The notes: generated by a model not told the origin, from the letters alone. A stretch of DNA of 64,000 nucleotides from Palleronia sp. THAF1 (GCF_009363795.1 NZ_CP045420.1:787001-851000), one strand, 5' to 3'. Counted from the stretch's first letter, positions 10,695-20,249 are shown. Numbers and translations are program-made.

Positions 10695-11719
10695 GCAAGA
10701 CGAACGCAGGCTACTTCTTCGAGGATTACCGCGTCGGCCAAGTGATCCGCCATGCCGTCCCCCGCACCGTGGCAGAGGGCGAGCGCGCGCTGTACCACAT
10801 GCTCTACCCAGCGCGTCACGCGCTCTATTCGTCGGACGTGTTCGCCGCCGATTGCGGTTTGGAGTCCAGTCCGCTGGACGATCTGATCGCCTTTCACATC
10901 GTTTTCGGCAAAACGGTGCCGGACGTGTCGCTGAACGCCGTGGCCAACCTTGGCTACGCCGAGGGCCGATGGCTGGCCCCGGTTTGGCCGGGTGATACGT
11001 TGCGGTCCGAGTCGGAAGTGATCGGGTTGAAGCAGAACTCCAACGGTAAGTCCGGTGTCGTTTACGTGCGTACGACGGGCCTGAACCAGAATGACGAGCC
11101 GGTGCTTAGCTACGTGCGTTGGGTCATGGTGCGCAAACGCGATCTAGATGCGCCCGCGCCCGAAATGGTTGTGCCGGAGCTTGCAAAGACCGTTGCCGCA
11201 GGCGATCTGACCGTGCCGGGCGGCCTGGATTTCACCGACTACGACTTCGATCTGGCCGGAGAGCCGCACCGTTTGGGTGACTACAGGGTGGGTGAAGTCA
11301 TCGACCACGTGGACGGCGTCACCATCGAGGAAGCCGAGCACATGATGGCCACGCGGTTGTGGCAGAACACTGCGAAAGTGCATTTCGACGCGACCCACCG
11401 AGAGGATGGCAAGCGCTTGATCTACGGTGGGCACGTGATTTCTATGGCCCGGGCACTGTCATTCAACGGCTTGGCCAATGCACAGATGATCGTGGCGCTG
11501 AACGGTGGCGCGCATGCCAATCCGTGCTTCGCGGGCGACACGGTGCGCGCGTGGTCCGAAGTTCTGGATATCGCTGAAACCGATGCCCCCGGCGTCGGCG
11601 CGATCCGGCTGCGGCTGGTTGCGACCAAGGGCGCGGGCGAAGGGCTACGGGGCGAGGACGGCAAATATCTGCCACATGTGCTGCTCGACCTAGATTACTG
11701 GGCGTTGATGCCGGTGTGA
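10691..11719 (+). CDS. mch: mesaconyl-CoA hydratase (beta-methylmalyl-CoA dehydratase)
   Basis: A 342-residue protein made of two hot-dog (MaoC-like) halves. It converts mesaconyl-CoA to beta-methylmalyl-CoA in the ethylmalonyl-CoA pathway. N-terminal features are GYFFEDYRVGQVIRHAVPRTV and YPARHALYSSDVFA. The second half shows RLGDYRVGEVIDHVDGVTIEEAEH and GGHVISMARALSFNGL. Length agrees with characterised Mch (about 343). It is the last gene of the mcl2 operon, and its TGA lies within the distal GTGATCAC palindrome upstream of sdhC. Confidence 0.93.
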   Translation: MSKTNAGYFFEDYRVGQVIRHAVPRTVAEGERALYHMLYPARHALYSSDVFAADCGLESSPLDDLIAFHIVFGKTVPDVSLNAVANLGYAEGRWLAPVWPGDTLRSESEVIGLKQNSNGKSGVVYVRTTGLNQNDEPVLSYVRWVMVRKRDLDAPAPEMVVPELAKTVAAGDLTVPGGLDFTDYDFDLAGEPHRLGDYRVGEVIDHVDGVTIEEAEHMMATRLWQNTAKVHFDATHREDGKRLIYGGHVISMARALSFNGLANAQMIVALNGGAHANPCFAGDTVRAWSEVLDIAETDAPGVGAIRLRLVATKGAGEGLRGEDGKYLPHVLLDLDYWALMPV

Positions 11720-11744
11720 TCACTGCGCGGTCAACTGTGATCAC
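11716..11744 (+). promoter_or_regulatory. paired GTGATCAC operator upstream of sdhC
   Basis: GTGATCAC occurs at 11716-11723 and 11737-11744, again 21 bp centre to centre, as upstream of sucC. The distal copy overlaps the mch stop codon, and the proximal copy ends 135 bases before the sdhC ATG. Flanks TGTGATCACT and TGTGATCACA share the outer T. It is the likely operator of the sdh operon and part of a common TCA-cycle regulon with sucC. Confidence 0.7.
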
Positions 11745-11878
11745 AATTGCCATGTTAGCGCCTGCTGCGACACCGCGCGCGGCGTGTTGCCCGTGACACG
11801 CGCTCAAAAACCTTTAACTAGATTTCAACAGAACCCCGCCACAGACGGGGCCAGCCGACAGAAAGAGGGATCGCCGCC

Positions 11879-12262
11879 ATGGCAGACGTGAACCGGGGCA
11901 ACCGCCCACTTAGCCCGCACATCGGTATCTACCGTCCGCAATTGAACTCGATCACGTCGATCATGACGCGGATCACGGGCAATGCGCTGATCGTAGGCTC
12001 GCTGCTGATCACGTGGTGGCTGGTCGCCGCCGCCGCAGGTCCGGACGCTTTCGCGACCGCCGACGCGGTGTTGACCAGCTGGTTTGGCGATCTGATCATG
12101 TTCGGCTCGCTCTGGGCGCTGTGGTACCACCTGCTGGCCGGTCTGCGGCATCTTTACTGGGACACGGGACGCGGCTTCAATCTGGACCAAGTAGCCATTC
12201 TGGGCTGGGGCGTCATCGGCGGCTCTGTCGTGCTGACCATCCTGACCGTGCTGATCGTCTGA
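11879..12262 (+). CDS. sdhC: succinate dehydrogenase cytochrome b556 subunit
   Basis: A 127-residue membrane anchor of complex II with three transmembrane helices. The family start RPLSPHIGIYRPQLNSITSIMTRITG is present, and HLLAGLRHLYWDTG near residue 90 carries the haem-ligand histidine region. A GAGGGA site lies seven or so bases before the ATG. It opens the order sdhC-sdhD-sdhA-(three small genes)-sdhB. Confidence 0.95.
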   Translation: MADVNRGNRPLSPHIGIYRPQLNSITSIMTRITGNALIVGSLLITWWLVAAAAGPDAFATADAVLTSWFGDLIMFGSLWALWYHLLAGLRHLYWDTGRGFNLDQVAILGWGVIGGSVVLTILTVLIV

Positions 12263-12274
12263 AGGAGCGCATAG

Positions 12275-12646
12275 ATGTCTTATACTACCGCAAGAAAGCG
12301 CGCCGTCGGACTGGGATCGGCGAAATCCGGGACCGAGCATTACTGGAAGACGATCCAGTCCTCTGTCGGTCTGTTGATCCTTGTTCCGCTGTTCATCTTT
12401 ACCTTCGGCTCGATCCTTGGATCGTCGTATGAAGAGGTCATCGCCTACTATTCGCGCCCGTTCCCCGCCATCGTCGCCGCTTTGACGATCGCCGTGGGCT
12501 GGCTTCACTTCAAGAACGGCGCGCAGGTGCTGCTGGAAGACTACTTCCGCGGCATGACCTACAAGGTATCGCTGATCGTCGTTAACTGCATTTCCTACGC
12601 CGCCTTGGTCGCCGGGCTCTACGCCCTCGTCCGGCTGGCGCTGTAA
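12275..12646 (+). CDS. sdhD: succinate dehydrogenase hydrophobic anchor subunit
   Basis: A 123-residue anchor with three hydrophobic helices (about residues 34-52, 66-80 and 98-122). The motif [16 protein letters not shown] at the end of the second helix is typical of alphaproteobacterial SdhD; it takes part in haem and quinone binding with SdhC. It lies 12 bases after sdhC and 13 bases before sdhA. Confidence 0.95.
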   Translation: MSYTTARKRAVGLGSAKSGTEHYWKTIQSSVGLLILVPLFIFTFGSILGSSYEEVIAYYSRPFPAIVAALTIAVGWLHFKNGAQVLLEDYFRGMTYKVSLIVVNCISYAALVAGLYALVRLAL

Positions 12647-12659
12647 GGGGGACACCAAG

Positions 12660-14462
12660 ATGGCTGCCTACGAATACAAGACACATAACTACGACGCGAT
12701 CGTCATCGGTGCGGGCGGGTCCGGCCTGCGGGCGACGCTGGGACTGGCCGAGCAAGGTCTGCGTACCGCTTGCGTGACCAAGGTGTTCCCGACCCGCTCG
12801 CACACTGTTGCGGCGCAGGGTGGCATTGCAGCCAGCCTTGGCAACATGGGCCCGGACCACTGGCAATGGCACATGTACGACACCATCAAGGGGTCGGACT
12901 GGCTGGGCGACATGGACGCGATGGAATACCTCGCGCAGGAAGCCCCCAAGGCCGTGTATGAGCTGGAGCACTATGGCGTGCCGTTCAGCCGCACCGAAGA
13001 GGGCAAGATCTACCAGCGCCCCTTTGGCGGCCACACGACGGAATTCGGCGAAGGCCCCCCGGTGCAGCGCACCTGCGCCGCCGCCGACCGCACGGGCCAC
13101 GCGATCCTGCACACGCTGTACGGTCAGTCGCTGAAGCAAAAGGCCGAGTTCTTCATCGAATACTTCGCCATCGACCTTCTGATGAGCGACGACGGCGTCT
13201 GTCAGGGCGTGCTGGCCTGGTGCCTCGAAGACGGCTCCATGCATGTGTTCAACGCCAAGCAGACGGTGCTGGCGACAGGCGGCTACGGTCGCGCCTACTT
13301 CAGTGCCACCAGCGCCCACACCTGCACCGGCGACGGCGGCGGCATGGTCGCGCGCGCCGGTCTGCCCTTGCAGGACATGGAGTTCGTGCAGTTCCACCCG
13401 ACCGGCATCTACGGCGCGGGCTGCCTGATCACCGAAGGCGCGCGGGGCGAGGGCGGTTACCTTACGAACTCTGAAGGCGAGCGGTTCATGGAGCGCTACG
13501 CGCCCACCTACAAGGACTTGGCCTCGCGTGATGTGGTCAGCCGCTGCATGACGATGGAAATCCGCGAAGGTCGCGGTGTCGGCAAGGACAGCGATCACAT
13601 CCACCTGCACCTGAACCACCTGCCGCCCGAAGCGCTGGCAGAACGGCTGCCGGGGATTTCCGAGTCCGCCAAGATCTTCGCCGGCGTCGACGTCACGAAA
13701 GAGCCGATCCCGGTGCTGCCGACGGTCCATTATAACATGGGCGGCATTCCGACGAACTACTGGGGCGAGGTCCTGTCTCCCACCGAATCCGACCCAGACC
13801 GCGTTGTGCCCGGCCTGATGGCCGTGGGAGAGGCTGGCTGCGCTTCGGTCCATGGCGCCAATCGCCTTGGCTCCAACTCGCTGATCGACCTTGTGGTTTT
13901 CGGTCGCGCTGCTGCCATCAAGGCAGGCGAAGTCGTGGACCGTGGCGCATCGCCCGCGCCGGTGAACACCGCGCAGGTCGAAAAGGCACTGGATCGCTTC
14001 GACGGCCTGCGTCACGCCAAGGGCGAAACCCCGACCGCTGAGCTGCGTGCTCAAATGCAAAAGGCGATGCAGGACGACGCTGCCGTCTTCCGCACAGACG
14101 AGACGCTCGCGCAGGGTGTCGAGAAGATGTACGATGTCGCCGGCAAGATGGACGATATCCAAGTCACGGATCGTTCGCTGATCTGGAACACCGACCTGAT
14201 GGAGACGCTGGAGCTGACGAACCTGATGCCCAACGCTCTGGCCACCATCGTGTCTGCCGAAGCGCGCAAGGAAAGCCGTGGGGCCCATGCCCACGAGGAC
14301 TATCCCGACCGCGACGACGAGAACTGGCGCGTTCACACCCTGGCGCGGGTTAACGGCAAGGTCGAGCTCGACTATCGCCCCGTCCACGTGAACCCGCTGT
14401 TGGGCCACAACGAAGGCGGTATCGACCTGGACAAGATCAAGCCGAAGGCGCGCGTGTATTAA
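12660..14462 (+). CDS. sdhA: succinate dehydrogenase flavoprotein subunit
   Basis: The 600-residue FAD subunit oxidises succinate to fumarate. The dinucleotide-binding motif [16 protein letters not shown] spans residues 16-30. [10 protein letters not shown], whose histidine (about residue 48) binds FAD covalently, follows. The capping and active-site motifs [16 protein letters not shown] and the C-terminal Glu/Arg region ([14 protein letters not shown]) are all intact. Length is normal. It feeds electrons to SdhB and links the cycle to the quinone pool. It also uses succinate derived from the succinyl-CoA output of the ethylmalonyl-CoA pathway. Confidence 0.98.
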   Translation: MAAYEYKTHNYDAIVIGAGGSGLRATLGLAEQGLRTACVTKVFPTRSHTVAAQGGIAASLGNMGPDHWQWHMYDTIKGSDWLGDMDAMEYLAQEAPKAVYELEHYGVPFSRTEEGKIYQRPFGGHTTEFGEGPPVQRTCAAADRTGHAILHTLYGQSLKQKAEFFIEYFAIDLLMSDDGVCQGVLAWCLEDGSMHVFNAKQTVLATGGYGRAYFSATSAHTCTGDGGGMVARAGLPLQDMEFVQFHPTGIYGAGCLITEGARGEGGYLTNSEGERFMERYAPTYKDLASRDVVSRCMTMEIREGRGVGKDSDHIHLHLNHLPPEALAERLPGISESAKIFAGVDVTKEPIPVLPTVHYNMGGIPTNYWGEVLSPTESDPDRVVPGLMAVGEAGCASVHGANRLGSNSLIDLVVFGRAAAIKAGEVVDRGASPAPVNTAQVEKALDRFDGLRHAKGETPTAELRAQMQKAMQDDAAVFRTDETLAQGVEKMYDVAGKMDDIQVTDRSLIWNTDLMETLELTNLMPNALATIVSAEARKESRGAHAHEDYPDRDDENWRVHTLARVNGKVELDYRPVHVNPLLGHNEGGIDLDKIKPKARVY

Positions 14463-14507
14463 CTGGCGGTCGCACGATCTGCGGCGCTAAGGGAAAGGAA
14501 CGATCCG

Positions 14508-14882
14508 ATGGTCCGACTGTCCACGATCTGTACGATTGCCACGCTGGCTGTGGCGCCGCTTGCGGCATCCGCTGGTGGCTATTCCGGCGCTCCGACCTGC
14601 GACGAACTTGCCGCTGCGGGTCAACTGCATGCAGGCGTGAGGTGCACGCGTGGCACCGGGGTCTATCAGGTCGAGGCGGCGCAGCCCGGCACGGTCGTGG
14701 ACGGTGTGATGGTTCAGCGACAGGGCTTTTTCTACACCCTGTTGCGCCACGTCCCGGCGACAGAGGTCGTGCGCGGCCGTCGCTGCCCTTATCCCCATCG
14801 CGCCTCTGACTCGGTGTTCTCTGGTGGTGCCGGTTACGTGATCAAGGATACCGTGAGGGCGCGCATCGGATGCGTCTATTGA
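14508..14882 (+). CDS. exported small protein within the sdh operon
   Basis: A 124-residue protein with a signal peptide (about residues 1-22, ending ASA) and a mature domain with four cysteines (PTCDELAAAG, VRCTRG, RRCPYP, IGCVY) that suggest two disulfides in the periplasm. I recognise no family. It lies 45 bases after sdhA with a purine-rich site (GGAAAGGAACG) and overlaps the next gene. Small exported genes between sdhA and sdhB are, as I recall, seen in other Rhodobacterales, so the arrangement may be conserved. The function is unknown. Confidence 0.7.
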   Translation: MVRLSTICTIATLAVAPLAASAGGYSGAPTCDELAAAGQLHAGVRCTRGTGVYQVEAAQPGTVVDGVMVQRQGFFYTLLRHVPATEVVRGRRCPYPHRASDSVFSGGAGYVIKDTVRARIGCVY

Positions 14883-15151
14883 TGTTTGCAGTCTCGATGG
14901 CCGCGGCTTCGGTCGCGGGGTGCGCCCGGCAATCCATGTCGCCTGAGCGGGCTGCGCTGATCTGTGCGGATCGTGCGAACCTTGCGGACCGTCCGCGCGG
15001 TCGCGTGGGGATCGGTGCGGGAAGCGGTGGCATATCCACGAATGTGGGTCTGACCGTCACGTCCGATTTCCTGCTGCGCCGTGATCCGCAGGACGTGTAT
15101 GACGCGTGCTTCATCGAAAAGACTGGCTTTCCGCCGATGGCTGCACGATGA
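14870..15151 (+). CDS. small lipoprotein within the sdh operon
   Basis: A 93-residue protein with a short hydrophobic signal and a lipobox SVAGC near residue 18, so it is a likely lipoprotein. The mature part holds a glycine-rich stretch (VGIGAGSGGIS) and ends with cysteine-containing DVYDACFIEKTG. It overlaps the preceding gene by 13 bases and the next by four (ATGA). I recognise no family. Confidence 0.65.
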   Translation: MRLLMFAVSMAAASVAGCARQSMSPERAALICADRANLADRPRGRVGIGAGSGGISTNVGLTVTSDFLLRRDPQDVYDACFIEKTGFPPMAAR

Positions 15152-15459
15152 AGGCGTTGGCGATCCTTCCGGTCTTGGCCCTGTCAGCCTGCGTGGTGCC
15201 CACGACGCAAGACATTACGCGCAACGCGGCGAAGTCCACGGTGAACCGCGTCGTCGTCAGCCGTTTTCCCGGTCTGCCGGTCGAGCCGTCGATTAACTGC
15301 ATCGTCGACAATGCGACGCAGGGAGAGATTCTGGGCCTTGCGTCCGACTCGGTCACTGGCCCGACAGAGGCCACGATCCAGACCGTTTTTTCCATCATCC
15401 GACGCCCGGCTACGGTGCAATGCCTTGCCACCAGAGGCGTCCCCGCCCTTTTGAACTAG
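15148..15459 (+). CDS. small lipoprotein within the sdh operon
   Basis: A protein of about 103 residues. The ATG at 15148 gives MKALAILPVLALSACVVPTTQ, a clear lipoprotein signal with lipobox LSAC. The mature part has two further cysteines (SINCIVDNAT and ATVQCLATRG). The start overlaps the previous stop (ATGA), and sdhB begins 18 bases after its stop, so it is translated as part of the sdh transcript. Function is unknown. Confidence 0.65.
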   Translation: MKALAILPVLALSACVVPTTQDITRNAAKSTVNRVVVSRFPGLPVEPSINCIVDNATQGEILGLASDSVTGPTEATIQTVFSIIRRPATVQCLATRGVPALLN

Positions 15460-15477
15460 TCCGAACCGGAGAGACCC

Positions 15478-16257
15478 ATGGTCGAACTCACGCTTCCCAA
15501 GAACTCGAAGATGCGCACTGGCAAGACCTGGCCTAAGCCCGACGGTGCGACGAATCTCAAGCAATTCGATATTTACCGCTGGAACCCAGACGACGGTGAG
15601 AACCCGCGCGTCGACACGTATTTCGTCGATCTCGATGGATGCGGCCCGATGATGTTGGACGCCCTGATCAAGATCAAGAACGAGATCGATCCCACGCTGT
15701 CGTTCCGACGCTCTTGCCGCGAGGGCATTTGCGGGTCCTGTGCGATGAACATCGACGGCGTGAATACGCTGGCCTGTATCTACGGCATCGACGAGGTGTC
15801 GGGCGTGGTGAAGGTCTATCCGCTGCCGCACATGCCGGTGGTGAAGGACCTGATTCCCGACCTGTCGCATTTCTACGCCCAGCACGAATCGGTCATGCCG
15901 TGGTTGGAGACGAAATCGAATGTTCCCTCGGACGAGTGGAAGCAATCGGTGGACGATCGCAAAAAGCTCGACGGTCTGTATGAATGCGTGATGTGCGCGT
16001 GCTGTTCGACGTCTTGCCCCAGCTATTGGTGGAACGGCGACAAGTATCTTGGACCGGCGGCTTTGCTGCACGCCTATCGCTGGATCGTGGACAGCCGTGA
16101 CGAGGCAACCGGAGAGCGGTTGGATGATCTGGAAGATCCGTTCAAGCTGTATCGCTGTCACACGATCATGAATTGCGCGCGGACCTGCCCGAAGGGCCTC
16201 AATCCCGCGAAGGCGATCATGGAAATCAAGAAGCTGATGATCGAACGCGCCGTCTAA
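15478..16257 (+). CDS. sdhB: succinate dehydrogenase iron-sulfur subunit
   Basis: A 259-residue electron-transfer subunit of complex II. The [2Fe-2S] cysteines are in [10 protein letters not shown] (about residues 79-88) and near residue 100. [16 protein letters not shown] and [11 protein letters not shown] hold the [4Fe-4S] and [3Fe-4S] ligands. A CCGGAGAG site lies just before the ATG. It ends the sdh operon and is followed by a strong terminator. Confidence 0.98.
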   Translation: MVELTLPKNSKMRTGKTWPKPDGATNLKQFDIYRWNPDDGENPRVDTYFVDLDGCGPMMLDALIKIKNEIDPTLSFRRSCREGICGSCAMNIDGVNTLACIYGIDEVSGVVKVYPLPHMPVVKDLIPDLSHFYAQHESVMPWLETKSNVPSDEWKQSVDDRKKLDGLYECVMCACCSTSCPSYWWNGDKYLGPAALLHAYRWIVDSRDEATGERLDDLEDPFKLYRCHTIMNCARTCPKGLNPAKAIMEIKKLMIERAV

Positions 16258-16276
16258 CGTATCAATTTGTCTCAAT

Positions 16277-16315
16277 AAAAAACGCCGCGCTCCCTAGAGG
16301 AACGCGGCGTTTTTT
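16277..16315. terminator. bidirectional terminator between sdhB and the H-NS gene
   Basis: The stem AACGCCGCG pairs with CGCGGCGTT, flanked by A-runs on the left and T-runs on the right. It can therefore act for sdhB on the plus strand and for the convergent H-NS gene on the minus strand. This is the clearest terminator in the window. Confidence 0.92.
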
Positions 16316-16329
16316 GTTGGAAAGACATA

Positions 16330-16641
16330 TCAGATTTCGAAGTCGGATGCGTCCTTGCCGTTGGCGATCGCTTCCTTGAACCACGCGGGCTGACGACCGC
16401 GGCCCGACCATGTCTGGCGCGGGTCTTCGGGATTGCGATACTTGGCTGGGTTCTTTTTGCCGGACTTCTTCTGCGTTGCGGTCAATTCATCCAGGCTGAA
16501 CCCCAATTCGCGAGCCGCTTTTTCGGCGGCGGCACGCGCCTCTGCTCGGCGGCGGTCATCAAGGCTGGCGATCGCGCGGTCGACATCCGCTTTCATCGCC
16601 AGCAATTCATCGCGGGACATATCTTCTAGGTTCTTGGCCAT
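16330..16641 (-). CDS. H-NS family histone-like protein (HvrA type)
   Basis: A 103-residue nucleoid protein. The N-terminal half (to about residue 50) is a charged coiled-coil oligomerisation region, starting MSRDELLAMKADVDRAIASLD. The C-terminal half carries the DNA-binding signature DPRQTWSGRGRQPAWFKEAI. This matches HvrA/Spb-type H-NS proteins of Rhodobacterales, which bind AT-rich DNA and can regulate light or redox genes. An 8-bp inverted repeat at 16691-16717 lies upstream of its start and may be an operator. Confidence 0.9.
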   Translation of the reverse strand: MAKNLEDMSRDELLAMKADVDRAIASLDDRRRAEARAAAEKAARELGFSLDELTATQKKSGKKNPAKYRNPEDPRQTWSGRGRQPAWFKEAIANGKDASDFEI

Positions 16642-16690
16642 TCCATACCTACGTTTGAACTATAGGCGCGCAATTGATGCCAAGTTTGGA

Positions 16691-16717
16691 AAGATTGCAA
16701 TAGCTGATCGCAATCTT
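16691..16717. repeat. inverted repeat between the H-NS gene and ecm
   Basis: AAGATTGC at 16691-16698 pairs with GCAATCTT at 16710-16717 across 11 bases. It lies 50-76 bases upstream of the H-NS start. On the plus strand it is followed by GATTTTT, but no plus-strand gene would use a terminator there. It may be an operator of the H-NS gene, or act at the end of the ecm transcript. Confidence 0.45.
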
Positions 16718-16755
16718 GATTTTTGAGGCAGCGATTACCTGCCCAAATAGACAGG

Positions 16756-18723
16756 TTATTGAGCCGCTACGGATTGAGGATCGGCAAGCGTAACGATATC
16801 CGCCATGATCCGGTTCATCTCGAAATCCTTTGGCGTATAGATACGTGCCACTCCTTTGCGGCGCAGCAATTCGGCATCTTCTTCCGGGATAATGCCACCG
16901 ACCAGAACCGGAATGTCCATGCCCTCGGCCCGCAATCGGTCCATCAAATCGCTGACCAGTGGGATATGGCTGCCGGACAGGATTGACAGGCCCAGCACAT
17001 GGGGCTGTTCCGCGCGGGCGCGTTCGACGATCTCTGCGGGGGTCAGGCGAATGCCTTCATAGCTGATCGCCATGCCGCAATCGCGGGCACGGGCGGCGAT
17101 CTGTTCGGCGCCGTTGGAATGGCCGTCCAGACCGGGTTTGCCGACCATGAAGGACAGCCGCCGCCCCAGCTTGGAAGAGACCGCGTCAACCTTCTCACGC
17201 AAGTCATCCAAATCCTGAGTCCGGTTCGACATGGCGGACGCCACGCCAGTCGGTCCTCGAAATTGTCCGAAAGCTTGGCGCAACACGTCGCCCCATTCGC
17301 CCGTTGTGACGCCTGCCTTCGCAGCCTCGATCGATGGCGGCATTATGTTGGTGCCGTCCTTCGCGGCCCGGCGCAGGGATGCCAGCGCCGCCTCCACGCG
17401 GGCGTCGTCACGCTTGGTTTTCCATTTCGACAGGCGCGCCAGCTGATCCGCCTCTGCCTTGGGATCGGCGACCATGATCGCTTCTGGTCCACTGGTCAGG
17501 GGCGAAGGCTCTCCGCTTTCGTAGCGGTTCACGCCGATCACCGTAGTGGTGCCGCCTTCGATTCCACTGATCCGGTCGGCGTTGGCTTCGACCAGCCGGG
17601 ATTTCATGTACTCGATGGCATTCACCGCACCGCCCATGGCGTCGATCTGCGCCAATTCAGCCAGCGCACCTTCTTTCAAATCGGCCACCTTTCGTTCGAT
17701 GGCGGGGTTGCCGTCGAAGAGGTCGTCATATTCCAGAAGGTCCGTCTCGAACGCGAGGATCTGTTGCATCCGCAGAGACCATTGCTGATCCCAGGGGCGG
17801 GGCAGTCCCAAAGCTTCATTCCAAGCGGGCAATTGCACGGCACGGGCGCGCGCGTTCTTCGATAGGGTGACGGCCAGCATCTCTATCAGGATGCGGTAGA
17901 CGTTATTCTCTGGTTGCTGCTCGGTCAGGCCAAGGCTGTTCACCTGCACGCCATACCGGAAGCGACGGTAGCGCGCGTCTTCGACTCCGTAGCGGTCGCG
18001 GCAGATATCGTCCCACAGGTCGACGAAGGCGCGCATCTTGCACAGTTCTGTCACGAAGCGGATGCCCGCGTTCACGAAGAAGCTGATGCGGCCGACCATT
18101 TCGGGGAAATCTTCTGGTGCCACCTTGTCCTTCAAGTCATCGAGCACGGCGGTGGCGGTGGCCAAGGCGTAGGCCAGTTCCTGCTGCGGCGTCGCGCCGG
18201 CTTCTTGCAGGTGGTAGGAACACACGTTCATCGGGTTCCATTTGGGCAGATGCTGCCGGGTGTAGGCAGCCACGTCTGTGATCATGCGCAGGCTTGGCGC
18301 GGGCGGGCAGATGTAGGTGCCGCGCGACAGGTATTCCTTGATAATGTCGTTCTGCACGGTGCCCTGCAGCGCCGAGATATCCGCGCCCTGTTCCTCTGCT
18401 ACCGCGATGTAGAGCGACAGCAGCCACGGCGCCGTGGCGTTGATCGTCATCGAGGTGTTCATCTGGTCCAGCGGAATGTCTACGAAAAGCGCGCGCATGT
18501 CGCCCAGATGCGCGACCGGCACGCCGACCTTGCCGACCTCGCCCTTCGCCAATTCGTGGTCACTGTCGTAGCCGGTCTGAGTGGGCAGATCGAAGGCGAC
18601 GGACAGGCCGGTCTGCCCCTTGGCCAGATTGCCGCGATATAGCGCATTGGACGCTGCGGCGGTGGAGTGGCCGGCGTAGGTGCGAAAGAGCCAGGGCTTG
18701 TCTCTTTGGGGCGTGTCGGTCAT
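16756..18723 (-). CDS. ecm: (2R)-ethylmalonyl-CoA mutase
   Basis: A 655-residue adenosylcobalamin-dependent mutase that converts (2R)-ethylmalonyl-CoA to methylsuccinyl-CoA. N-terminal motifs are KPWLFRTYAGHSTAAASNALYR-like and TGLSVAFDLPTQTGYDSDH. The cobalamin-binding domain near the C-terminus shows KPGLDGHSNGAEQIA, the DxHxxG motif, and later GGIIPEEDAELL. Ecm is shorter than methylmalonyl-CoA mutase (over 700), which together with ccr nearby supports this assignment. The start at 18723 is chosen over an in-frame codon at 18738 because MTDTPQRDKPW is the usual N-terminus. Confidence 0.93.
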   Translation of the reverse strand: MTDTPQRDKPWLFRTYAGHSTAAASNALYRGNLAKGQTGLSVAFDLPTQTGYDSDHELAKGEVGKVGVPVAHLGDMRALFVDIPLDQMNTSMTINATAPWLLSLYIAVAEEQGADISALQGTVQNDIIKEYLSRGTYICPPAPSLRMITDVAAYTRQHLPKWNPMNVCSYHLQEAGATPQQELAYALATATAVLDDLKDKVAPEDFPEMVGRISFFVNAGIRFVTELCKMRAFVDLWDDICRDRYGVEDARYRRFRYGVQVNSLGLTEQQPENNVYRILIEMLAVTLSKNARARAVQLPAWNEALGLPRPWDQQWSLRMQQILAFETDLLEYDDLFDGNPAIERKVADLKEGALAELAQIDAMGGAVNAIEYMKSRLVEANADRISGIEGGTTTVIGVNRYESGEPSPLTSGPEAIMVADPKAEADQLARLSKWKTKRDDARVEAALASLRRAAKDGTNIMPPSIEAAKAGVTTGEWGDVLRQAFGQFRGPTGVASAMSNRTQDLDDLREKVDAVSSKLGRRLSFMVGKPGLDGHSNGAEQIAARARDCGMAISYEGIRLTPAEIVERARAEQPHVLGLSILSGSHIPLVSDLMDRLRAEGMDIPVLVGGIIPEEDAELLRRKGVARIYTPKDFEMNRIMADIVTLADPQSVAAQ

Positions 18724-18761
18724 TGCGGGACTTTCCAAAACTTCGCTTTACGCTGGTCTAT

Positions 18762-18778
18762 ACGCAACAATCTTGCGT
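18762..18778. promoter_or_regulatory. inverted repeat in the ecm/acyltransferase divergent promoter
   Basis: ACGCAA and TTGCGT form a perfect 6-5-6 inverted repeat 39 bases upstream of the ecm start and 89 bases upstream of the acyltransferase start. It is a candidate operator. A related ATTGCAAT lies at 20275-20282, upstream of ccr. Whether one regulator of the ethylmalonyl-CoA pathway (RamB- or CcrR-like) binds both is inference. Confidence 0.4.
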
Positions 18779-18866
18779 GTCCAGATGCTGCATGTGCGAA
18801 AGGGCGGCAAGGCTCGGATCATGTGAGGCTTCCCCCAAAGCGGTCTTTGCGGCAAGGCTGTCAGCC

Positions 18867-20249
18867 ATGTTCGACACCGTGACCCTTCCTGTATGGCTTT
18901 TTGCACTGATCATCCTGTTCGCAGCGGTGACCGCGCTGAGCCATGTGTTCATCCCGCCGGTTCGCTGGTTCCTGCGGCGGCGGCTGGAGCGGGCGGTGAC
19001 CCGCCTGAACGAGCGTCTGACGGTCCCGATCCACCCGCTGAAGCTGTTGCGGCGGCAGGACATGATCTTGCGTCTCTCCTACGATCCGGTGGTGCTGGAG
19101 GCCGTGGCCCAGCACGCACGGGAAGAGGGCATCCGCGAAGACGTGGCCCATTCCACCGCCAAACGCTATGCCCGCGAGATCGTGCCGTCGTTCAGCGCGA
19201 CCGCCTACTTCGGCTTTGCCACGCGTGTCGCGCGCTGGCTGTCGACGCGGTTGTACGACGTGCATGTCACGCGCGCTGAAGGGGGCGAGACACGTCCAGA
19301 CGAAACGGTGGTCTTCGTGATGAACCACCGCTCGAACATGGATTACGTGCTGGTGACCTATCTGGCCGCCGACCGATCCGCCCTGTCCTACGCGGTGGGC
19401 GAATGGGCGCGCATCTGGCCGATCTCGCGGCTGCTGCGGGGGATGGGGGCCTATTTTATCCGGCGCCGCTCACGCAATCCGCTCTATCGTCGGGTTCTGG
19501 CGCGTTACGTGCAGATCGCGACGGCAGGTGGCGTGGCGCAGGCGATTTTCCCCGAGGGCGGGCTAAGCCTGAACGGCGCGGTCGGCCCAGCCAAGCTGGG
19601 GTTGTTCAGCTACATCGTCGACGGCTACGTGGAAAACGGGCGCGAGATTGCCTTCGTGCCGGTGTCGCTGAACTACGACCGGGTGTTAGAGGACAACATC
19701 CTCGTCTCTGCCGACCGTGCCGGGAATCGACGCTTCCGGGGATCCTTCGTGACCGGATCGGCCTTCGTATTGCGCTGGTTGTGGCGGAGGATGACCGGCA
19801 AGGTGCGACGCTTCGGCGTGGCCGCCGTCAGCTTCGGCGCCCCCATCCGGCTCAGCGATTTCGGCGCGACGCCGGATACCAAGGCTCTGGCGCGGCAGGT
19901 CATGGGTGCGATCGCTGCGAACGTGCCGGTGTTGGCCGCGCCCATGGTGGCGGCGTCCGTGCTGGGCGGGGCCCGGACGCGCGATACGGTCGTGGCCGAT
20001 GTGGCGCGGATGCGAACCGAGCTGGAGGCGCGCGGTGTCCCGGTCTGCATTCCCGAGGAGCAGACAGAGGATGCCGTGGACCGCGCGCTGTCTCTTTATG
20101 TGTTGCGCCACGTGCTGACCCTGACGGACGGGCAGATCGCGCTTTTGGATCGCAGTGAGACGATCCTGCCGTTCTACGCGGCCTCGGTACCAGAATTGAA
20201 TGCTGCGGCGCAGGAAGTTCGGCCCGAACCCGACGTCACCGGGACATAA
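18867..20249 (+). CDS. glycerol-phosphate/lysophosphatidate acyltransferase family protein
   Basis: A protein of about 460 residues with an N-terminal hydrophobic anchor (LPVWLFALIILFAAVTALS). A PlsB/PlsC-type acyltransferase domain follows: VVFVMNHRSNMDYVLVTYLA (the HX4D catalytic motif) around residue 154, GAYFIRRRSRNPLYRR, and AIFPEGGLSLNG. The ATG at 18867 is chosen. The frame is open 48 codons further upstream, but that part spans the ecm promoter region. It should make phospholipid precursors at the inner membrane. Its position between ecm and ccr may be conserved in related genomes, from memory. The acceptor is uncertain. Confidence 0.8.
   Translation: MFDTVTLPVWLFALIILFAAVTALSHVFIPPVRWFLRRRLERAVTRLNERLTVPIHPLKLLRRQDMILRLSYDPVVLEAVAQHAREEGIREDVAHSTAKRYAREIVPSFSATAYFGFATRVARWLSTRLYDVHVTRAEGGETRPDETVVFVMNHRSNMDYVLVTYLAADRSALSYAVGEWARIWPISRLLRGMGAYFIRRRSRNPLYRRVLARYVQIATAGGVAQAIFPEGGLSLNGAVGPAKLGLFSYIVDGYVENGREIAFVPVSLNYDRVLEDNILVSADRAGNRRFRGSFVTGSAFVLRWLWRRMTGKVRRFGVAAVSFGAPIRLSDFGATPDTKALARQVMGAIAANVPVLAAPMVAASVLGGARTRDTVVADVARMRTELEARGVPVCIPEEQTEDAVDRALSLYVLRHVLTLTDGQIALLDRSETILPFYAASVPELNAAAQEVRPEPDVTGT

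Noticed and set aside
12582-14408. 608-residue minus-strand open frame
   Set aside because: It is antisense to sdhA, which is complete with its covalent-FAD histidine motif; the other strand has no coherent protein features.
15184-16275. 363-residue minus-strand open frame
   Set aside because: It covers sdhB and a small lipoprotein gene on the opposite strand and lacks motifs.
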